In this document: positions 41,844-50,220 of the stretch, one piece after another | How positions within the stretch are numbered: position 1 is the stretch's first letter | Layout: each line of letters opens with the position of its first letter | Assembly: GCF_038404985.1 (NCBI RefSeq) | Contig: NZ_JBBKBA010000001.1 | Coordinates: 124,001-188,000, forward strand | DNA: 64,000 nucleotides | Origin: Ferrovibrio sp. MS7 | GTDB taxonomy: Bacteria; Pseudomonadota; Alphaproteobacteria; Ferrovibrionales; Ferrovibrionaceae | Direction of reading: 5' to 3' | Notes under the pieces: generated by a model | The model's input: only the letters and a program-made list of their open reading frames with translations | What the model was told of the DNA's origin: nothing | Database searches by the model: none | Position numbers and translations under genes: made by a program

Positions 41844-42851
41844 TTAGCTGGCGGCCCAAGCTCGGACCTGGTCCGAGTGGCCACGGCGCAGCGCCTTGGT
41901 CTGCTGCTTGATCGGCAGTTCAACGCCCATGCCGCGCTTCACCGCGCGGTCATAAACCAGCGAGGCCATGGCGATATCCCAGAGGCCGACGCCATGGGAT
42001 TTGAACAGGCTGATCGAACCCGGCTTGCGCTTCGGCGCTTCGGCGACGACATCGCTGAATTCTCGGATACGGTTCCAGTCGAGGCGGCCTTCCTCGACCG
42101 CCTTGATGAATTCGCCCGACTCGACATGGCTCTGCTGCCAATCATCGACCGCGATCAGGTCGGCACGCTCGATGGTCAGCGTGTCGATTTCGCGGCTGGT
42201 CGGCTTCATGGCGCCCACTAGGTTGATATGCTGGCCCTCGGGCACCCAGGAGCCATCAACGACGGGATCCTTGGACGAGGTGATGGTGCACAGCACGTCG
42301 GACTTGCGCACGACTTCCTCGACCGACTTCGCCGGTTCCACCGGGAGGCCGAGATGCTTGCTCATGCCCTTGCAGAATTCGAGCAGCTTTTCCGTGGTGC
42401 GGCTGTAGGCCAGCACCTTCTCGATCTTGCGTACTTTGCAGACGGCCTCAAGCTGGCTCGGCGCCTGATAGCCGGTGCCCAGGATGCCGGCGACCTTGCT
42501 GTCCTCGCGGCTCATATACTTGGTGGCGATGCCGGAGGCGCCGCCGGTGCGGATCAGGCCGATATGCTCGGCTTCCATCAGACAATGCAGTTCGCCGTCT
42601 TCCTTGAACAGCAGCAGCCAGAAGCGCACGCCATCGGGGCCGACGGTGTAGGTCTTGTAGCCCAGGCTGCCCAGGCTCGGGATCGCCGCCGGCAGCACCG
42701 AAAGCTGGGCATTCGGGGTGGCAACGATCTGACGCGGCCGGTTGGTCGCGATCTTCTGCCCCTGCTCCCGGATGGACGCCTCAAGCACGTCCATGGAATC
42801 GGTAACCGTCAGGAGTTCTTCGACGTCATGCTCGTTCAGGAACAGGGCCAT
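41844..42851 (-). CDS. Ornithine cyclodeaminase/mu-crystallin family enzyme
   Basis: The 335-residue protein has the family's substrate domain (LIRTGGASGIATKYMSRED near residue 105) and Rossmann motif VAGILGTGYQAPSQLEAV. Relatives convert ornithine to proline, deaminate alanine, or reduce cyclic imines such as delta-1-pyrroline or delta-1-piperideine carboxylate. I start at ATG 42851 (MALFLNEHDVEELLT), where homology begins; the in-frame extension crosses the promoter. It is the first gene of the polyamine-type transporter operon, so its substrate may be the transported compound or a product of it. Which of the family reactions it performs is unknown. Confidence 0.88.
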   Translation of the reverse strand: MALFLNEHDVEELLTVTDSMDVLEASIREQGQKIATNRPRQIVATPNAQLSVLPAAIPSLGSLGYKTYTVGPDGVRFWLLLFKEDGELHCLMEAEHIGLIRTGGASGIATKYMSREDSKVAGILGTGYQAPSQLEAVCKVRKIEKVLAYSRTTEKLLEFCKGMSKHLGLPVEPAKSVEEVVRKSDVLCTITSSKDPVVDGSWVPEGQHINLVGAMKPTSREIDTLTIERADLIAVDDWQQSHVESGEFIKAVEEGRLDWNRIREFSDVVAEAPKRKPGSISLFKSHGVGLWDIAMASLVYDRAVKRGMGVELPIKQQTKALRRGHSDQVRAWAAS

Positions 42852-42916
42852 TACAATCCTCGATAGTTGTACTGGGTAATCTTTTACCCGTTGACTTCGG
42901 GATTGGTTATAGCTAA

Positions 42917-42928
42917 ATTGGATCCAAT
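42917..42928. promoter_or_regulatory. Perfect 12-base palindrome, candidate GntR/FCD operator
   Basis: ATTGGATCCAAT is a perfect palindrome in the 110-base divergent region between the ornithine cyclodeaminase-like gene and the GntR gene. FCD-type GntR proteins commonly bind short palindromes of this form (TTGxATxCAA-like), so it is a good candidate operator controlling both genes. Confidence 0.55.
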
Positions 42929-42961
42929 CTACAAGCGCCAATTTTTTAAGGGATAAATCAG

Positions 42962-43648
42962 GTGTCGGAATCAGCAGTTCTCACCCGAGACCAAGAGCCG
43001 CCCCCGCCATTACCGACCAGCCTTACCGAGCACGCCTACAGGCATCTCCGACAGGCAATCCTGAGCGGCAAGCTGCAAGCCGGCGCCCCGCTGCGGCAGG
43101 AGAAATTGTCGAATGAACTCGGCATCAGCCGCCTGCCGCTGCGCGAGGCCCTGCGCCAGCTAGATTCAGAAGGCCTTGTCGTGCTGCGCCCCCGGCGCGG
43201 CTACTACGTTGCGCTGCTCGATACCAAGGAGATCGAAGAACTATTCGATATCCGCGCCATGATGGAGGCGCGCGCCGGCTATCTCGCGGCCGTCAACAGA
43301 ACCGAAAAGGATATCGCCGAAGTCGGTGAAATCCTGGAACGGCTTGATGCCGCAGCATTCCGCGAACCGCTGGATGCAGCGGAATTCTATCGTCTGAACC
43401 GGCTATTCCATCATCGCTTTTTCGCCAGCTCGCAGCGCGCTCATCTCTGCCGCCTGCTCAGCAGCGTGCATGACAGCCTTGATCCCTATATCCGCATGGG
43501 CGAAGGGATTCAGTCGCTCGAGGAATCACAGGACGACCACCGCAACCTGTTCGAGGCGCTGAAGGCTGGCGATGGCGATCTGGTGGCGCGGCTCTGCCGC
43601 GAGCATTGCGAGGCGTCCTGCCGCCGCCTGATCAAGTCGAGTTCGTAA
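42962..43648 (+). CDS. GntR family transcriptional regulator, FCD domain
   Basis: The 228-residue protein has a winged helix domain at about residues 18-85 (LTEHAYRHLRQAILSGKLQAGAPLRQEKLSNELGISRLPLREALRQLDSEGLV) and an all-helical FCD domain at about 95-215, with metal-binding-type histidines in the FHHRF and REH stretches. The start codon is GTG at 42962. FCD regulators respond to organic acids or amino acids. It is divergent from the ornithine cyclodeaminase/transporter operon and probably controls it through the palindrome at 42917-42928. Confidence 0.93.
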   Translation: MSESAVLTRDQEPPPPLPTSLTEHAYRHLRQAILSGKLQAGAPLRQEKLSNELGISRLPLREALRQLDSEGLVVLRPRRGYYVALLDTKEIEELFDIRAMMEARAGYLAAVNRTEKDIAEVGEILERLDAAAFREPLDAAEFYRLNRLFHHRFFASSQRAHLCRLLSSVHDSLDPYIRMGEGIQSLEESQDDHRNLFEALKAGDGDLVARLCREHCEASCRRLIKSSS

Positions 43649-43651
43649 AGG

Positions 43652-44662
43652 CTAGGACGGGCTGAGCGCCACCCAGGCGCCGCTCGGTGCGCTGGCCCGG
43701 ATCGCATCGAGAATCAGGGCAATATCGAGGGATTCTGCCGGCGAGGCGCCATGCCAGCCGCCCTTGCCTGCCACCAGGCTGGCAAATTCCTCGGCCTCCA
43801 GGCGGAAGCCGTTGCCATCAGGGACAGCCAGCGGCTCCAGCGGCAAGGCAAGCGTGGTGCCGCGCCGGATCTGCAACAGCGGCGGCCCCCCCATCGGTGG
43901 ATGGTTCAGGTAATTGGTTTCGATGATGCCGCTTTCGCCGGCAATCGAGGCACTGCGGAAATACGCTGCATCGAAACTGCAGGAAAGCTGCGCGAACAAG
44001 CCGCTGCCGAAATCGATATTGGCCAGTGTGGTGACATCCACGCCATTGCCATCCACCTGCCAGGTGGCCTGCACGCGCAGCGGGCGCCGGCCGGCGGCAA
44101 GCCGGATCAGGCTGGCGGCATAGCTGCCGGCATCATACAGGGCGCCACCGCCCAGATCGGGCATCAGGCGGATATTGGCCGGATCCTTGAACAACACCGA
44201 AAAGGTGGAGCGGATCAGCTTCAACTGGCCGATAGCGCCCTCGTGCAGCATCTGCCACAATGTAATCGTCTGCGGTTGCGCCATATAGGGATAGCCTTCG
44301 CGCAGGATCACGCCGTGGCGGTCGGCAGCGGCGAACATCGCCGCGACTTCAGCGGCATTCATCGCCAGTGGCTTTTCGCATAGCACATGCTTGCCGGCTT
44401 CCGTCGCCTTGATCGCCCAGGGCGCATGCAGCGAATTCGGCAGCGGCAGATAGATCGCGTCGATTTCCGGATCGGCCAGCAACGCCTCGTAGGAGCCCAG
44501 TGCGCGCTTGATACCGAGTTCCCTGGCCATGGCGTCGGCGCGGCTCTGGTCGCGGCTGGCAATCGCGATGATTTCAACATGCTCAGACGGCGCACAGCCG
44601 GCAACGAACATCCGCGCGATATTCGCGCCGCCCAGAACACCGAAGCGCAGCTTGCGACTCAT
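43652..44662 (-). CDS. Gfo/Idh/MocA family NAD(P)-dependent oxidoreductase
   Basis: The 336-residue protein begins with a Rossmann fold (LRFGVLGGANIARMF) and has the EKPLAMNAAE motif, whose lysine is part of the family's active site, near residue 96. DLGGGALYDAGSYAASLIR near 170 gives the second catalytic region. Family members oxidise or reduce polyols, sugars, inositol and quinate-like compounds. It is the last gene of the TRAP transporter operon, after an AroQ-type gene and an unknown gene. It may be the dehydrogenase of a quinate- or shikimate-like pathway, which is inference. Confidence 0.9.
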   Translation of the reverse strand: MSRKLRFGVLGGANIARMFVAGCAPSEHVEIIAIASRDQSRADAMARELGIKRALGSYEALLADPEIDAIYLPLPNSLHAPWAIKATEAGKHVLCEKPLAMNAAEVAAMFAAADRHGVILREGYPYMAQPQTITLWQMLHEGAIGQLKLIRSTFSVLFKDPANIRLMPDLGGGALYDAGSYAASLIRLAAGRRPLRVQATWQVDGNGVDVTTLANIDFGSGLFAQLSCSFDAAYFRSASIAGESGIIETNYLNHPPMGGPPLLQIRRGTTLALPLEPLAVPDGNGFRLEAEEFASLVAGKGGWHGASPAESLDIALILDAIRASAPSGAWVALSPS

Positions 44663-44688
44663 GGCCTGAAATCCTTATCGGTGAAGCC

Positions 44689-45336
44689 TCACGGCCAGCG
44701 GCGGCCGTTCAGGGCGAACATGAAAGAGTAGAGTGGTTGCTGCGCTGCCGCACCCGCATGCTGCAACGGGTCGGCATGCCGGGCAGTGGCATTGTGCAGG
44801 GCAGCCTGATCCAAGCCCTCGATCAGCAACAGGGCGGCAAAACTACGGTCCCGCTCGCGCAGTTGCTTCTCGTTGGTCTGAATGGACGTGCGCACCTGAT
44901 CGGTGACGAGCAAGTGAACGGCAGCGATGCGATCCGTAGCCGCCAGTTCATCCAGCAGGGCATCCGCATCCTGCGGCGCACGCTCAAGCGGCAGGGCGGC
45001 AAGGAAGCCGCCTTGGCCTTCGCCACGCGACAGGCGTCGCTCTCCGCCGCCACGCGCGAAATTCTGCAGGATCGGCATGATCCGCTGCGACCAGGGCGTC
45101 GGGTTATTGAGGCGGTCGAGATAAGGCTGCCCGTCCAGAGCCTCCGGCGTCTCCAGTTCATAGACGATGAGGAAGCGGTTGATAGCCGGAAGCAGGGCGC
45201 GGAATACCCGCACGGCAATGAAGCCCTGCACGCCCATGCGTTCCGCCGTGTGTTCACGGGTCAGCCAATGCAGGTAATCGGTTTCAAGCTCGGGCGCTAC
45301 ATCGCTCCAGATCGCCAGAAATCCGCTGCCGAGCAT
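44689..45336 (-). CDS. Unknown protein, probable double ferredoxin-like (EthD/DUF4286-type) fold
   Basis: I do not recognise this 215-residue protein by name. The first half, WSDVAPELETDYLHWLTREH then MGVQGFIAVRVFRAL and RFLIVYELETPEAL, resembles EthD- or DUF4286-type dimeric alpha/beta barrels, where the W-L-x-x-E-H stretch is conserved. The second half (GFLAALPLE, IAAVHLLVTDQVRTS, SFAALLLIEGLD) repeats the beta-alpha-beta pattern, so the chain may be a fused pseudo-dimer. It starts ten bases after the AroQ-type gene and 27 bases before the oxidoreductase gene. Stabilising or transforming a pathway intermediate is possible. Confidence 0.55.
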   Translation of the reverse strand: MLGSGFLAIWSDVAPELETDYLHWLTREHTAERMGVQGFIAVRVFRALLPAINRFLIVYELETPEALDGQPYLDRLNNPTPWSQRIMPILQNFARGGGERRLSRGEGQGGFLAALPLERAPQDADALLDELAATDRIAAVHLLVTDQVRTSIQTNEKQLRERDRSFAALLLIEGLDQAALHNATARHADPLQHAGAAAQQPLYSFMFALNGRRWP

Positions 45337-45345
45337 CCTGTTCCT

Positions 45346-45828
45346 CTACTTCTTCTTGCGTGGCAGCGCGGCTGGGAAATCCGCCGGCAGCTTGTTCAAC
45401 ATCGACAAAGCTGCCTGCATGCCAACAATATAGCCAAAGGGGCCAAGCCCGCAGATCACACCCGAAGCCGCCGCAGACAGCTTGGAATGGCGGTGCATCT
45501 CGTCGCGGGCATGGATATTCGAGATATGCACCTCGATCACCGGCCCTTCGAATATCTTCAAGGCGTCGTAGATCGCGACCGAGGTAAAGGAGTAGCCCGC
45601 CGGATTGATCACAATGGCATCGGCGCTGCCACGTGCCTGCTGGATCATGTCGACGATCTCGCCTTCATGGTTCGATTGCCGGAAATCCAGTTCGACCTTC
45701 ATGCGCGTGGCGAAATCCGCGCAATAGCCCTGGATTTCAGCCAGCGTGGTATGGCCATAGATATGCGGTTCGCGCACGCCGAGCAGGTTCAGGTTGGGGC
45801 CGTTGATAATCAGTAGTCGGACGGTCAT
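45346..45828 (-). CDS. aroQ: Type II 3-dehydroquinate dehydratase-like protein with altered substrate-binding residues
   Basis: The 160-residue protein is a clear member of the AroQ family. R19 and catalytic Y24 (NLLGVREPHIYG), N75 (VINPAG), H101 and R108 (EVHISNIHAR) are present and fall at the numbers known from the mycobacterial enzyme. Two other binding positions differ: H81 of the family is F81 here (GYSFTSVAI) and R112 is H112. Type II enzymes interconvert 3-dehydroquinate and 3-dehydroshikimate. Encoded in a TRAP transporter operon rather than with biosynthetic genes, it is more likely a catabolic enzyme for a related cyclic acid. A basic tail RKKK ends the protein. Confidence 0.82.
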   Translation of the reverse strand: MTVRLLIINGPNLNLLGVREPHIYGHTTLAEIQGYCADFATRMKVELDFRQSNHEGEIVDMIQQARGSADAIVINPAGYSFTSVAIYDALKIFEGPVIEVHISNIHARDEMHRHSKLSAAASGVICGLGPFGYIVGMQAALSMLNKLPADFPAALPRKKK

Positions 45829-45862
45829 GGGTGATCACCAGGAAACATTTGGATGCGGCCTG

Positions 45863-47140
45863 CTAACTGAACCATTTGGCGGGCACCATGACCAGGGCTG
45901 GAAACAGCACCATCAGGAACAGCACCACCAGTTCGGCCCACAGGAACGGCCAGGCGGCCTTGATCAGCTCGGCCATCGGAATCCGGGCAACACCGGCCAC
46001 CACGTTCAGCACCACGCCAACCGGCGGCGTGATCAGGCCGATGGAATTGTTGATGATGAACAGGACGCCGAAATAGACCGGATCAATGCCCGCCTGCTTG
46101 ATGATCGGCATCAGGATCGGTGTCAGGATCAGGATGGTGGGGGTCATGTCCAGCGCCGTGCCGACGATCACCACCACCACCATGATGGCGATCAGCAACA
46201 GGGTCTGATTGCCCATGAAGGGCCGCAGTATATCGACGATCTGCGCCGAGATTTCCGACACCGTGATCAGCCAGGAGGAGACCAGCGCGGCGGCGACCAG
46301 GAACATGATCACGGCCGTGGTATAGGCTGCACGGATAAAAACCGGGAGAATGTCGCGCGGCTTCAATTCGCGATAGATGCAGGTGGCAACGAACAGAGCA
46401 TAGACGGCAACGACAACGGCCGCCTCGGTGGGCGTGAAAACGCCAAACTTCAGGCCGAAGACAATGATCAGCGGCAGGCCGAGTGCCCAGGATCCATCAA
46501 TCACCGCCCGGATTTTCTCGCGCCACGGCGCCCGCGGCGGTGTTGCGATATTCTCGCCACGCACCTTCCACCACCAGGCGACGCCGAGCGCCAGGCCGAT
46601 CATCAAGCCAGGGAAGATGCCGGCGAGAAACAGCTTGGTGATCGAGACGCCGCCGACCACGCCGAAGATGACGAAGCCAATGCTGGGCGGGATCACCGGA
46701 CCGATGATGCCGGAGGCCGCTATCAGGCCGCCGGCCGTGGCCTTGTCATGGCCGGCCTTCACCATCATCGGAATCATCAGCGCCGAGAGCGCTGCCGCAT
46801 CGGCCACCGCTGAGCCGGACAGGGCCGAAAGCAGGCAGGCCGCGAGAATGGCAACATAGCCGAGCCCGCCACGGACATGGCCGACAAAGGCCATGGCAAC
46901 ATTGACGATGCGCTTGGACAGGCCACCGGCATTCATCACTTCGCCGGCCAGCATGAAGAACGGTACTGCCATCAGCGGGAAGCTATCGGCACCATTGATG
47001 ACATTCTGCGCGATGATCTGGGCATCGAAGATATCGAGCTGAACCATCAGCGCCACGCCGCAAACCAGCAGGGCGAAGGCGATCGGCATGCCCAGCGCCA
47101 TGGCGCCGAGCAGCGAGAAGGTGAAAATCGCGATGGTCAT
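45863..47140 (-). CDS. TRAP transporter large permease (DctM family)
   Basis: The 425-residue membrane protein has about twelve hydrophobic segments and DctM marks LLSALSGSAVADAAALSALMIPMMVKAG near residue 105 and AASGIIGPVIPPSIGFVIFG near 142. It imports an organic acid with sodium, using substrate from the periplasmic DctP-type protein. It starts six bases after the DctQ-like stop. The AroQ-type gene follows after 34 bases in the same direction. Confidence 0.94.
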   Translation of the reverse strand: MTIAIFTFSLLGAMALGMPIAFALLVCGVALMVQLDIFDAQIIAQNVINGADSFPLMAVPFFMLAGEVMNAGGLSKRIVNVAMAFVGHVRGGLGYVAILAACLLSALSGSAVADAAALSALMIPMMVKAGHDKATAGGLIAASGIIGPVIPPSIGFVIFGVVGGVSITKLFLAGIFPGLMIGLALGVAWWWKVRGENIATPPRAPWREKIRAVIDGSWALGLPLIIVFGLKFGVFTPTEAAVVVAVYALFVATCIYRELKPRDILPVFIRAAYTTAVIMFLVAAALVSSWLITVSEISAQIVDILRPFMGNQTLLLIAIMVVVVIVGTALDMTPTILILTPILMPIIKQAGIDPVYFGVLFIINNSIGLITPPVGVVLNVVAGVARIPMAELIKAAWPFLWAELVVLFLMVLFPALVMVPAKWFS

Positions 47141-47146
47141 GGCGTT

Positions 47147-47656
47147 CTACTGTTCTTCCGATTCCCGGACCGTAACGAGTTCATCGTCGGTCAGGTCGCC
47201 GCGCAGGAAACGCACCAGGTCATAGGCCAGGATGATGCCGGCCGAGGCGCCGAAAGCCAGACCCGCGCCATAGAAAAGGCCGACCGAGAGACTGGTGGCG
47301 GGGGCGCGGTCGCCGGCGGTAATCAGCACCTGCGTCCAACTGCCCGAGAGCAGCAGCCAGTCGGCATAGAGCATCAGGCTGTAGCTGACGACAAAGCAGA
47401 GGCGCTTGCCCAGCGGCGGCAGCAGCAGGATCAGGGTATCCACGCCGAGATGGCCGCGTTCCCGGAGTGCCACGACGGCACCCAGGAAGGTGAGCCAGAC
47501 CATGAGCCAGCGGGACAATTCCTCGGCAAAGGTGATGCCGGAATTGAAGCCGTAGCGCAGCACGACATTGCCGAACACCAGCACCACCATCACCGCAAGA
47601 AACAGCGCAATCACGTATTTCAGCGCGAGGCAGTAATAGTCGATCAGCTTGGCCAT
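47147..47656 (-). CDS. TRAP transporter small permease (DctQ family)
   Basis: This 169-residue protein has four membrane segments; the central FAEELSRWLMVWLTFLGAVVALRERGHLGVDTL contains the conserved DctQ arginine- and tryptophan-rich loop. It bridges the binding protein and the large permease. It lies between the DctP-like and DctM-like genes with gaps of 28 and 6 bases. A long acidic tail (VRESEEQ) ends the protein. Confidence 0.92.
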   Translation of the reverse strand: MAKLIDYYCLALKYVIALFLAVMVVLVFGNVVLRYGFNSGITFAEELSRWLMVWLTFLGAVVALRERGHLGVDTLILLLPPLGKRLCFVVSYSLMLYADWLLLSGSWTQVLITAGDRAPATSLSVGLFYGAGLAFGASAGIILAYDLVRFLRGDLTDDELVTVRESEEQ

Positions 47657-47684
47657 GGCCTGGCTACCCCATCCGCAACAAGGC

Positions 47685-48695
47685 TTAGTTCAGCTTCCGG
47701 ATGCGCTCGAGTTCGCTGTTGAACAGCTTGACGATGGCCGGATTCATCTCGGCGGCGAACTTCTCCGTCACCGGCTTCACGGTTTCCTGCAGGCGGGCAT
47801 ATTCCGCCGGCGCGATCTCGTTGAACTGCATGCCCTTGGCCTTCAATTCGCCCAAAGCCTTGTCGGCAGCCAGTTTGGTCTGTTCGCGCTGATAGGCATG
47901 GCTTTCGGCAAACGCCTCACGCAGCAGCTTCTGTTCATCGGCCGAGAAGCGATCCCAGACTTTCTTGCTGACGGTGATGACGTTCTGCGTATAGGTGTGG
48001 TTGGTCGCCGAGACGAATTTCTGCACCTCGAAGAACTTGTTCGACAGGATCACCGAATAGGGATTCTCCTGGCCGTCCACGGTCTTGGTTTCCAGCGCCG
48101 TGTAGAGTTCGGCGAAATTCAGCGGCACCGGGTTGGCGCCGAAGGCCTTGAAGGTTTCGAGATAGACCGGGTTCGGGATGACGCGCAGCTTGAGGCCGCG
48201 GAAATCCTCCACCTTGGTGATCGGGCGCGTGCTGTTGGTGGCATTGCGGAAGCCCAGGCCCCAGAAACCGAGCCCGATCATGTCCTTCTCCGGCAGCATG
48301 TCGAGCAGGGCCTGGCCGAACGGGCCCGCCACCAGGGCATCGGCCTGGTTCGGCGTGCTGGCAAGGAAGGGGAAATCGAGCAGGCCGAGTTCCTTGATCA
48401 CGCCGGCCAGCGAAGTGGTGGAAGCCGACAGCATCTCCTGGGTGCCGCCGCGCACAGCGGACTGCATCTGCATCTCGTTGCCGGGCTGGGAGGCAGCGAA
48501 TTCGCGGATCTTCATCTTGCCACCGCTCTTGGCGGCCAGGATTTCCGCAGTCTTCTGCACGCCGAAGCTGATCGGGTGGTCGGTGTTGTTGAGATGGCCC
48601 CAGCGGATGGTCCGCTCCTGGATCTGGGCCTCGGCGGCCGGCGCAGCGAACAGCGCCACAGCCAGTGCGGACAGGATAAGTGACTGAATTTTCAT
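47685..48695 (-). CDS. TRAP transporter substrate-binding protein (DctP family)
   Basis: The 336-residue protein has a signal peptide (MKIQSLILSALAVALFAAPA, cleavage after AEA) and DctP marks: RTIRWGHLNNTDHPISFGVQKTAEIL, GFWGLGFRNATNSTRPI with the arginine-containing segment VEDFRGLKLRVIPNPVYLETFKAFGANPVPLNFAELYTAL. The arginine in KLRV normally pairs with the substrate carboxylate, so an organic acid ligand is expected. ATG at 48695 starts the signal peptide; the earlier in-frame start is in the promoter. First gene of the six-gene operon. Confidence 0.94.
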   Translation of the reverse strand: MKIQSLILSALAVALFAAPAAEAQIQERTIRWGHLNNTDHPISFGVQKTAEILAAKSGGKMKIREFAASQPGNEMQMQSAVRGGTQEMLSASTTSLAGVIKELGLLDFPFLASTPNQADALVAGPFGQALLDMLPEKDMIGLGFWGLGFRNATNSTRPITKVEDFRGLKLRVIPNPVYLETFKAFGANPVPLNFAELYTALETKTVDGQENPYSVILSNKFFEVQKFVSATNHTYTQNVITVSKKVWDRFSADEQKLLREAFAESHAYQREQTKLAADKALGELKAKGMQFNEIAPAEYARLQETVKPVTEKFAAEMNPAIVKLFNSELERIRKLN

Positions 48696-48758
48696 ATGTT
48701 TCTCTCCCCTAGGCGATAATGGCGGGGCTTTCCCGGCCAGCTTTATCGGCCATCCGTA

Positions 48759-48770
48759 GACCATATGGTC
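48759..48770. promoter_or_regulatory. Perfect 12-base palindrome, candidate GntR/FCD operator
   Basis: GACCATATGGTC is a perfect palindrome in the divergent region between the DctP-type gene (starts 48695) and the GntR gene (starts 48897). On the minus strand it is preceded by TTGACC- and TTGACT-like -35 boxes, so a bound protein would cover the operon promoter. It differs from the palindrome at 42917-42928, fitting two different regulators. Confidence 0.5.
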
Positions 48771-48896
48771 AATTCATAGTCAACATTTGTTTTAGTTTTT
48801 ATATGATGATTTCTATTTTACTGGATGATATTTACACTGCGCAAGAATGTGAGATCCCTCGTACGACTCGGGGGAGTTGCGGTAAGAAGACTGGCT

Positions 48897-49571
48897 ATGA
48901 GCTTGATTCAGCGCCTGGACGCCATGCAGACGATCGGTGAGGACGGCTATCGCCGCCTCCGCACCGATATCATTCTCAACCGCTACAAGCCGGAGCAGAA
49001 GCTGAAGCTGGAGGCGCTGAAGGAAGCCTATGGCATCAGCGTCAGCACGCTGCGCGAAATCCTCTGCCGGCTCTCCGCGGAAGGCCTGGTGGTGGCGGAA
49101 GGCCATCGCGGCTTCGAGGTGGCGCCGGCCTCCATCGACGACCTGCGCGAAATCGCCGACCTGCGCCTGCTGCTGGAAACCCATGCCATCCAGCTATCCT
49201 TCGCCAGGGCCGATGTGGAATGGGAAGGCCGCGTGGTCTCGGCGCATCACAAGCTGGCGCAGACCGAGCGCAACCTGCATGGCGAGAACAGCACGGCGGA
49301 GCAGTGGAAACGCTATGACAGCGAATTCCACCGCGCCCTGATTTCGAATTGCGGCTCGCACACCCTGATGGAAGCGCATGCCGCTGCCTTCGACAAATAT
49401 TTCCGCTACCAGATGATCGTGCTGGATTACCGCGGCGACGAGCCGGTGCACCAGCATGAGACATTGCTGGACTGCGCCTTGAAGCAGGATATTCCGCGCG
49501 CACAGCAGACGCTGTTCGAGCATGTGACCAACTGCGTCGAACACGCCATTGCCGCTGGCCGCCTGAAATAA
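48897..49571 (+). CDS. GntR family transcriptional regulator, FCD domain
   Basis: The 224-residue protein has a winged helix at about residues 15-75 (DGYRRLRTDIILNRYKPEQKLKLEALKEAYGISVSTLREILCRLSAEGLV) and an FCD domain at about 85-215. FCD domains bind organic acids, often through a metal. I prefer ATG 48897 (MSLIQRLDAMQ); an in-frame ATG at 48825 would add 24 basic residues antisense to the promoter and is less likely. It is divergent from the TRAP operon and should control it. Confidence 0.92.
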   Translation: MSLIQRLDAMQTIGEDGYRRLRTDIILNRYKPEQKLKLEALKEAYGISVSTLREILCRLSAEGLVVAEGHRGFEVAPASIDDLREIADLRLLLETHAIQLSFARADVEWEGRVVSAHHKLAQTERNLHGENSTAEQWKRYDSEFHRALISNCGSHTLMEAHAAAFDKYFRYQMIVLDYRGDEPVHQHETLLDCALKQDIPRAQQTLFEHVTNCVEHAIAAGRLK

Positions 49572-49851
49572 TCAGTCCGCAAGCATCAGCGCGGAACAGT
49601 GAGGGCGGCGCTTAAATCGCGGCCTCCATGCAGCGAGGCACCGCCATCCACCGGCATTTTGATGGGCAAGCCTTAATTTGCCGCTCATTTCAGCATAAAA
49701 CATTGCTGGATTGTTAAGACTGGAAAGATCAACTAGCATGCTTTGCGAATGTTTCTTTCCGCCGACAAAAGATTGCGGCGCTGTCCTGCTAATACCGTTG
49801 CCTCCGCAGAAGGTAATTTGCCCACAAATATTTGACTCGAGCGCAGCCTGA
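49572..49851. other. Intergenic region upstream of the receiver-only regulator
   Basis: This 280-base gap separates the GntR gene from the receiver gene, both on the plus strand. I see no convincing hairpin or palindrome. A 37-codon open frame at 49738-49851 ends directly before the next ATG, but its composition looks random. The promoter of the receiver gene must lie here. Confidence 0.3.
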
Positions 49852-50220
49852 ATGAAGAAGCTCGACCTGCTTATTACTGAGGACGACGCCGCCATCGCCC
49901 GTTTGCTCGCCATCTATCTGGATAGCGAGGGATATGCCGTGCGCGTCGCCGGCAGCGTCAAGGCGATGCAGGATGCCTTTAGCGCCGCCGCCCCAGACCT
50001 GATGATCCTGGACATGATGCTGCCCGATGGCGATGGCTGGGGCGCGCTGCGCTGGTTGCGGGCACGCAGCCAGATACCGGTTATGATGCTGACAGGCCAA
50101 GGCGACATAGAGGGCAAGGCGCCAGGCCTTGAATTCGGCGCCGACGACTACCTGGCTAAGCCCTTCGATCTGCGGGAACTGCTTGCCCGGCTGCGCAATC
50201 TCCAGCGCCGCACGGTGTAG
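49852..50220 (+). CDS. Receiver-only response regulator (CheY-like)
   Basis: The 122-residue protein is a single receiver domain. The acidic pocket is E10-D11-D12, the phosphate acceptor is D54 (LMILDMMLPDGDGW), the threonine lies in MLTGQGDI and the lysine in DDYLAKPFD. It has no DNA-binding or enzymatic output, so it would work by protein contact or as a phosphate relay step. It converges on the hybrid histidine kinase at 50341, 120 bases away, which is the probable partner. The sequence from DDYLAKPFDLRELLARLRNL resembles OmpR-family receivers, so the output domain may have been lost. Confidence 0.88.
   Translation: MKKLDLLITEDDAAIARLLAIYLDSEGYAVRVAGSVKAMQDAFSAAAPDLMILDMMLPDGDGWGALRWLRARSQIPVMMLTGQGDIEGKAPGLEFGADDYLAKPFDLRELLARLRNLQRRTV

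Noticed and set aside
49738-49851. A 37-codon frame with four cysteines ending directly before the receiver gene
   Set aside because: No clear ribosome site and no similarity to known leader peptides; probably chance.
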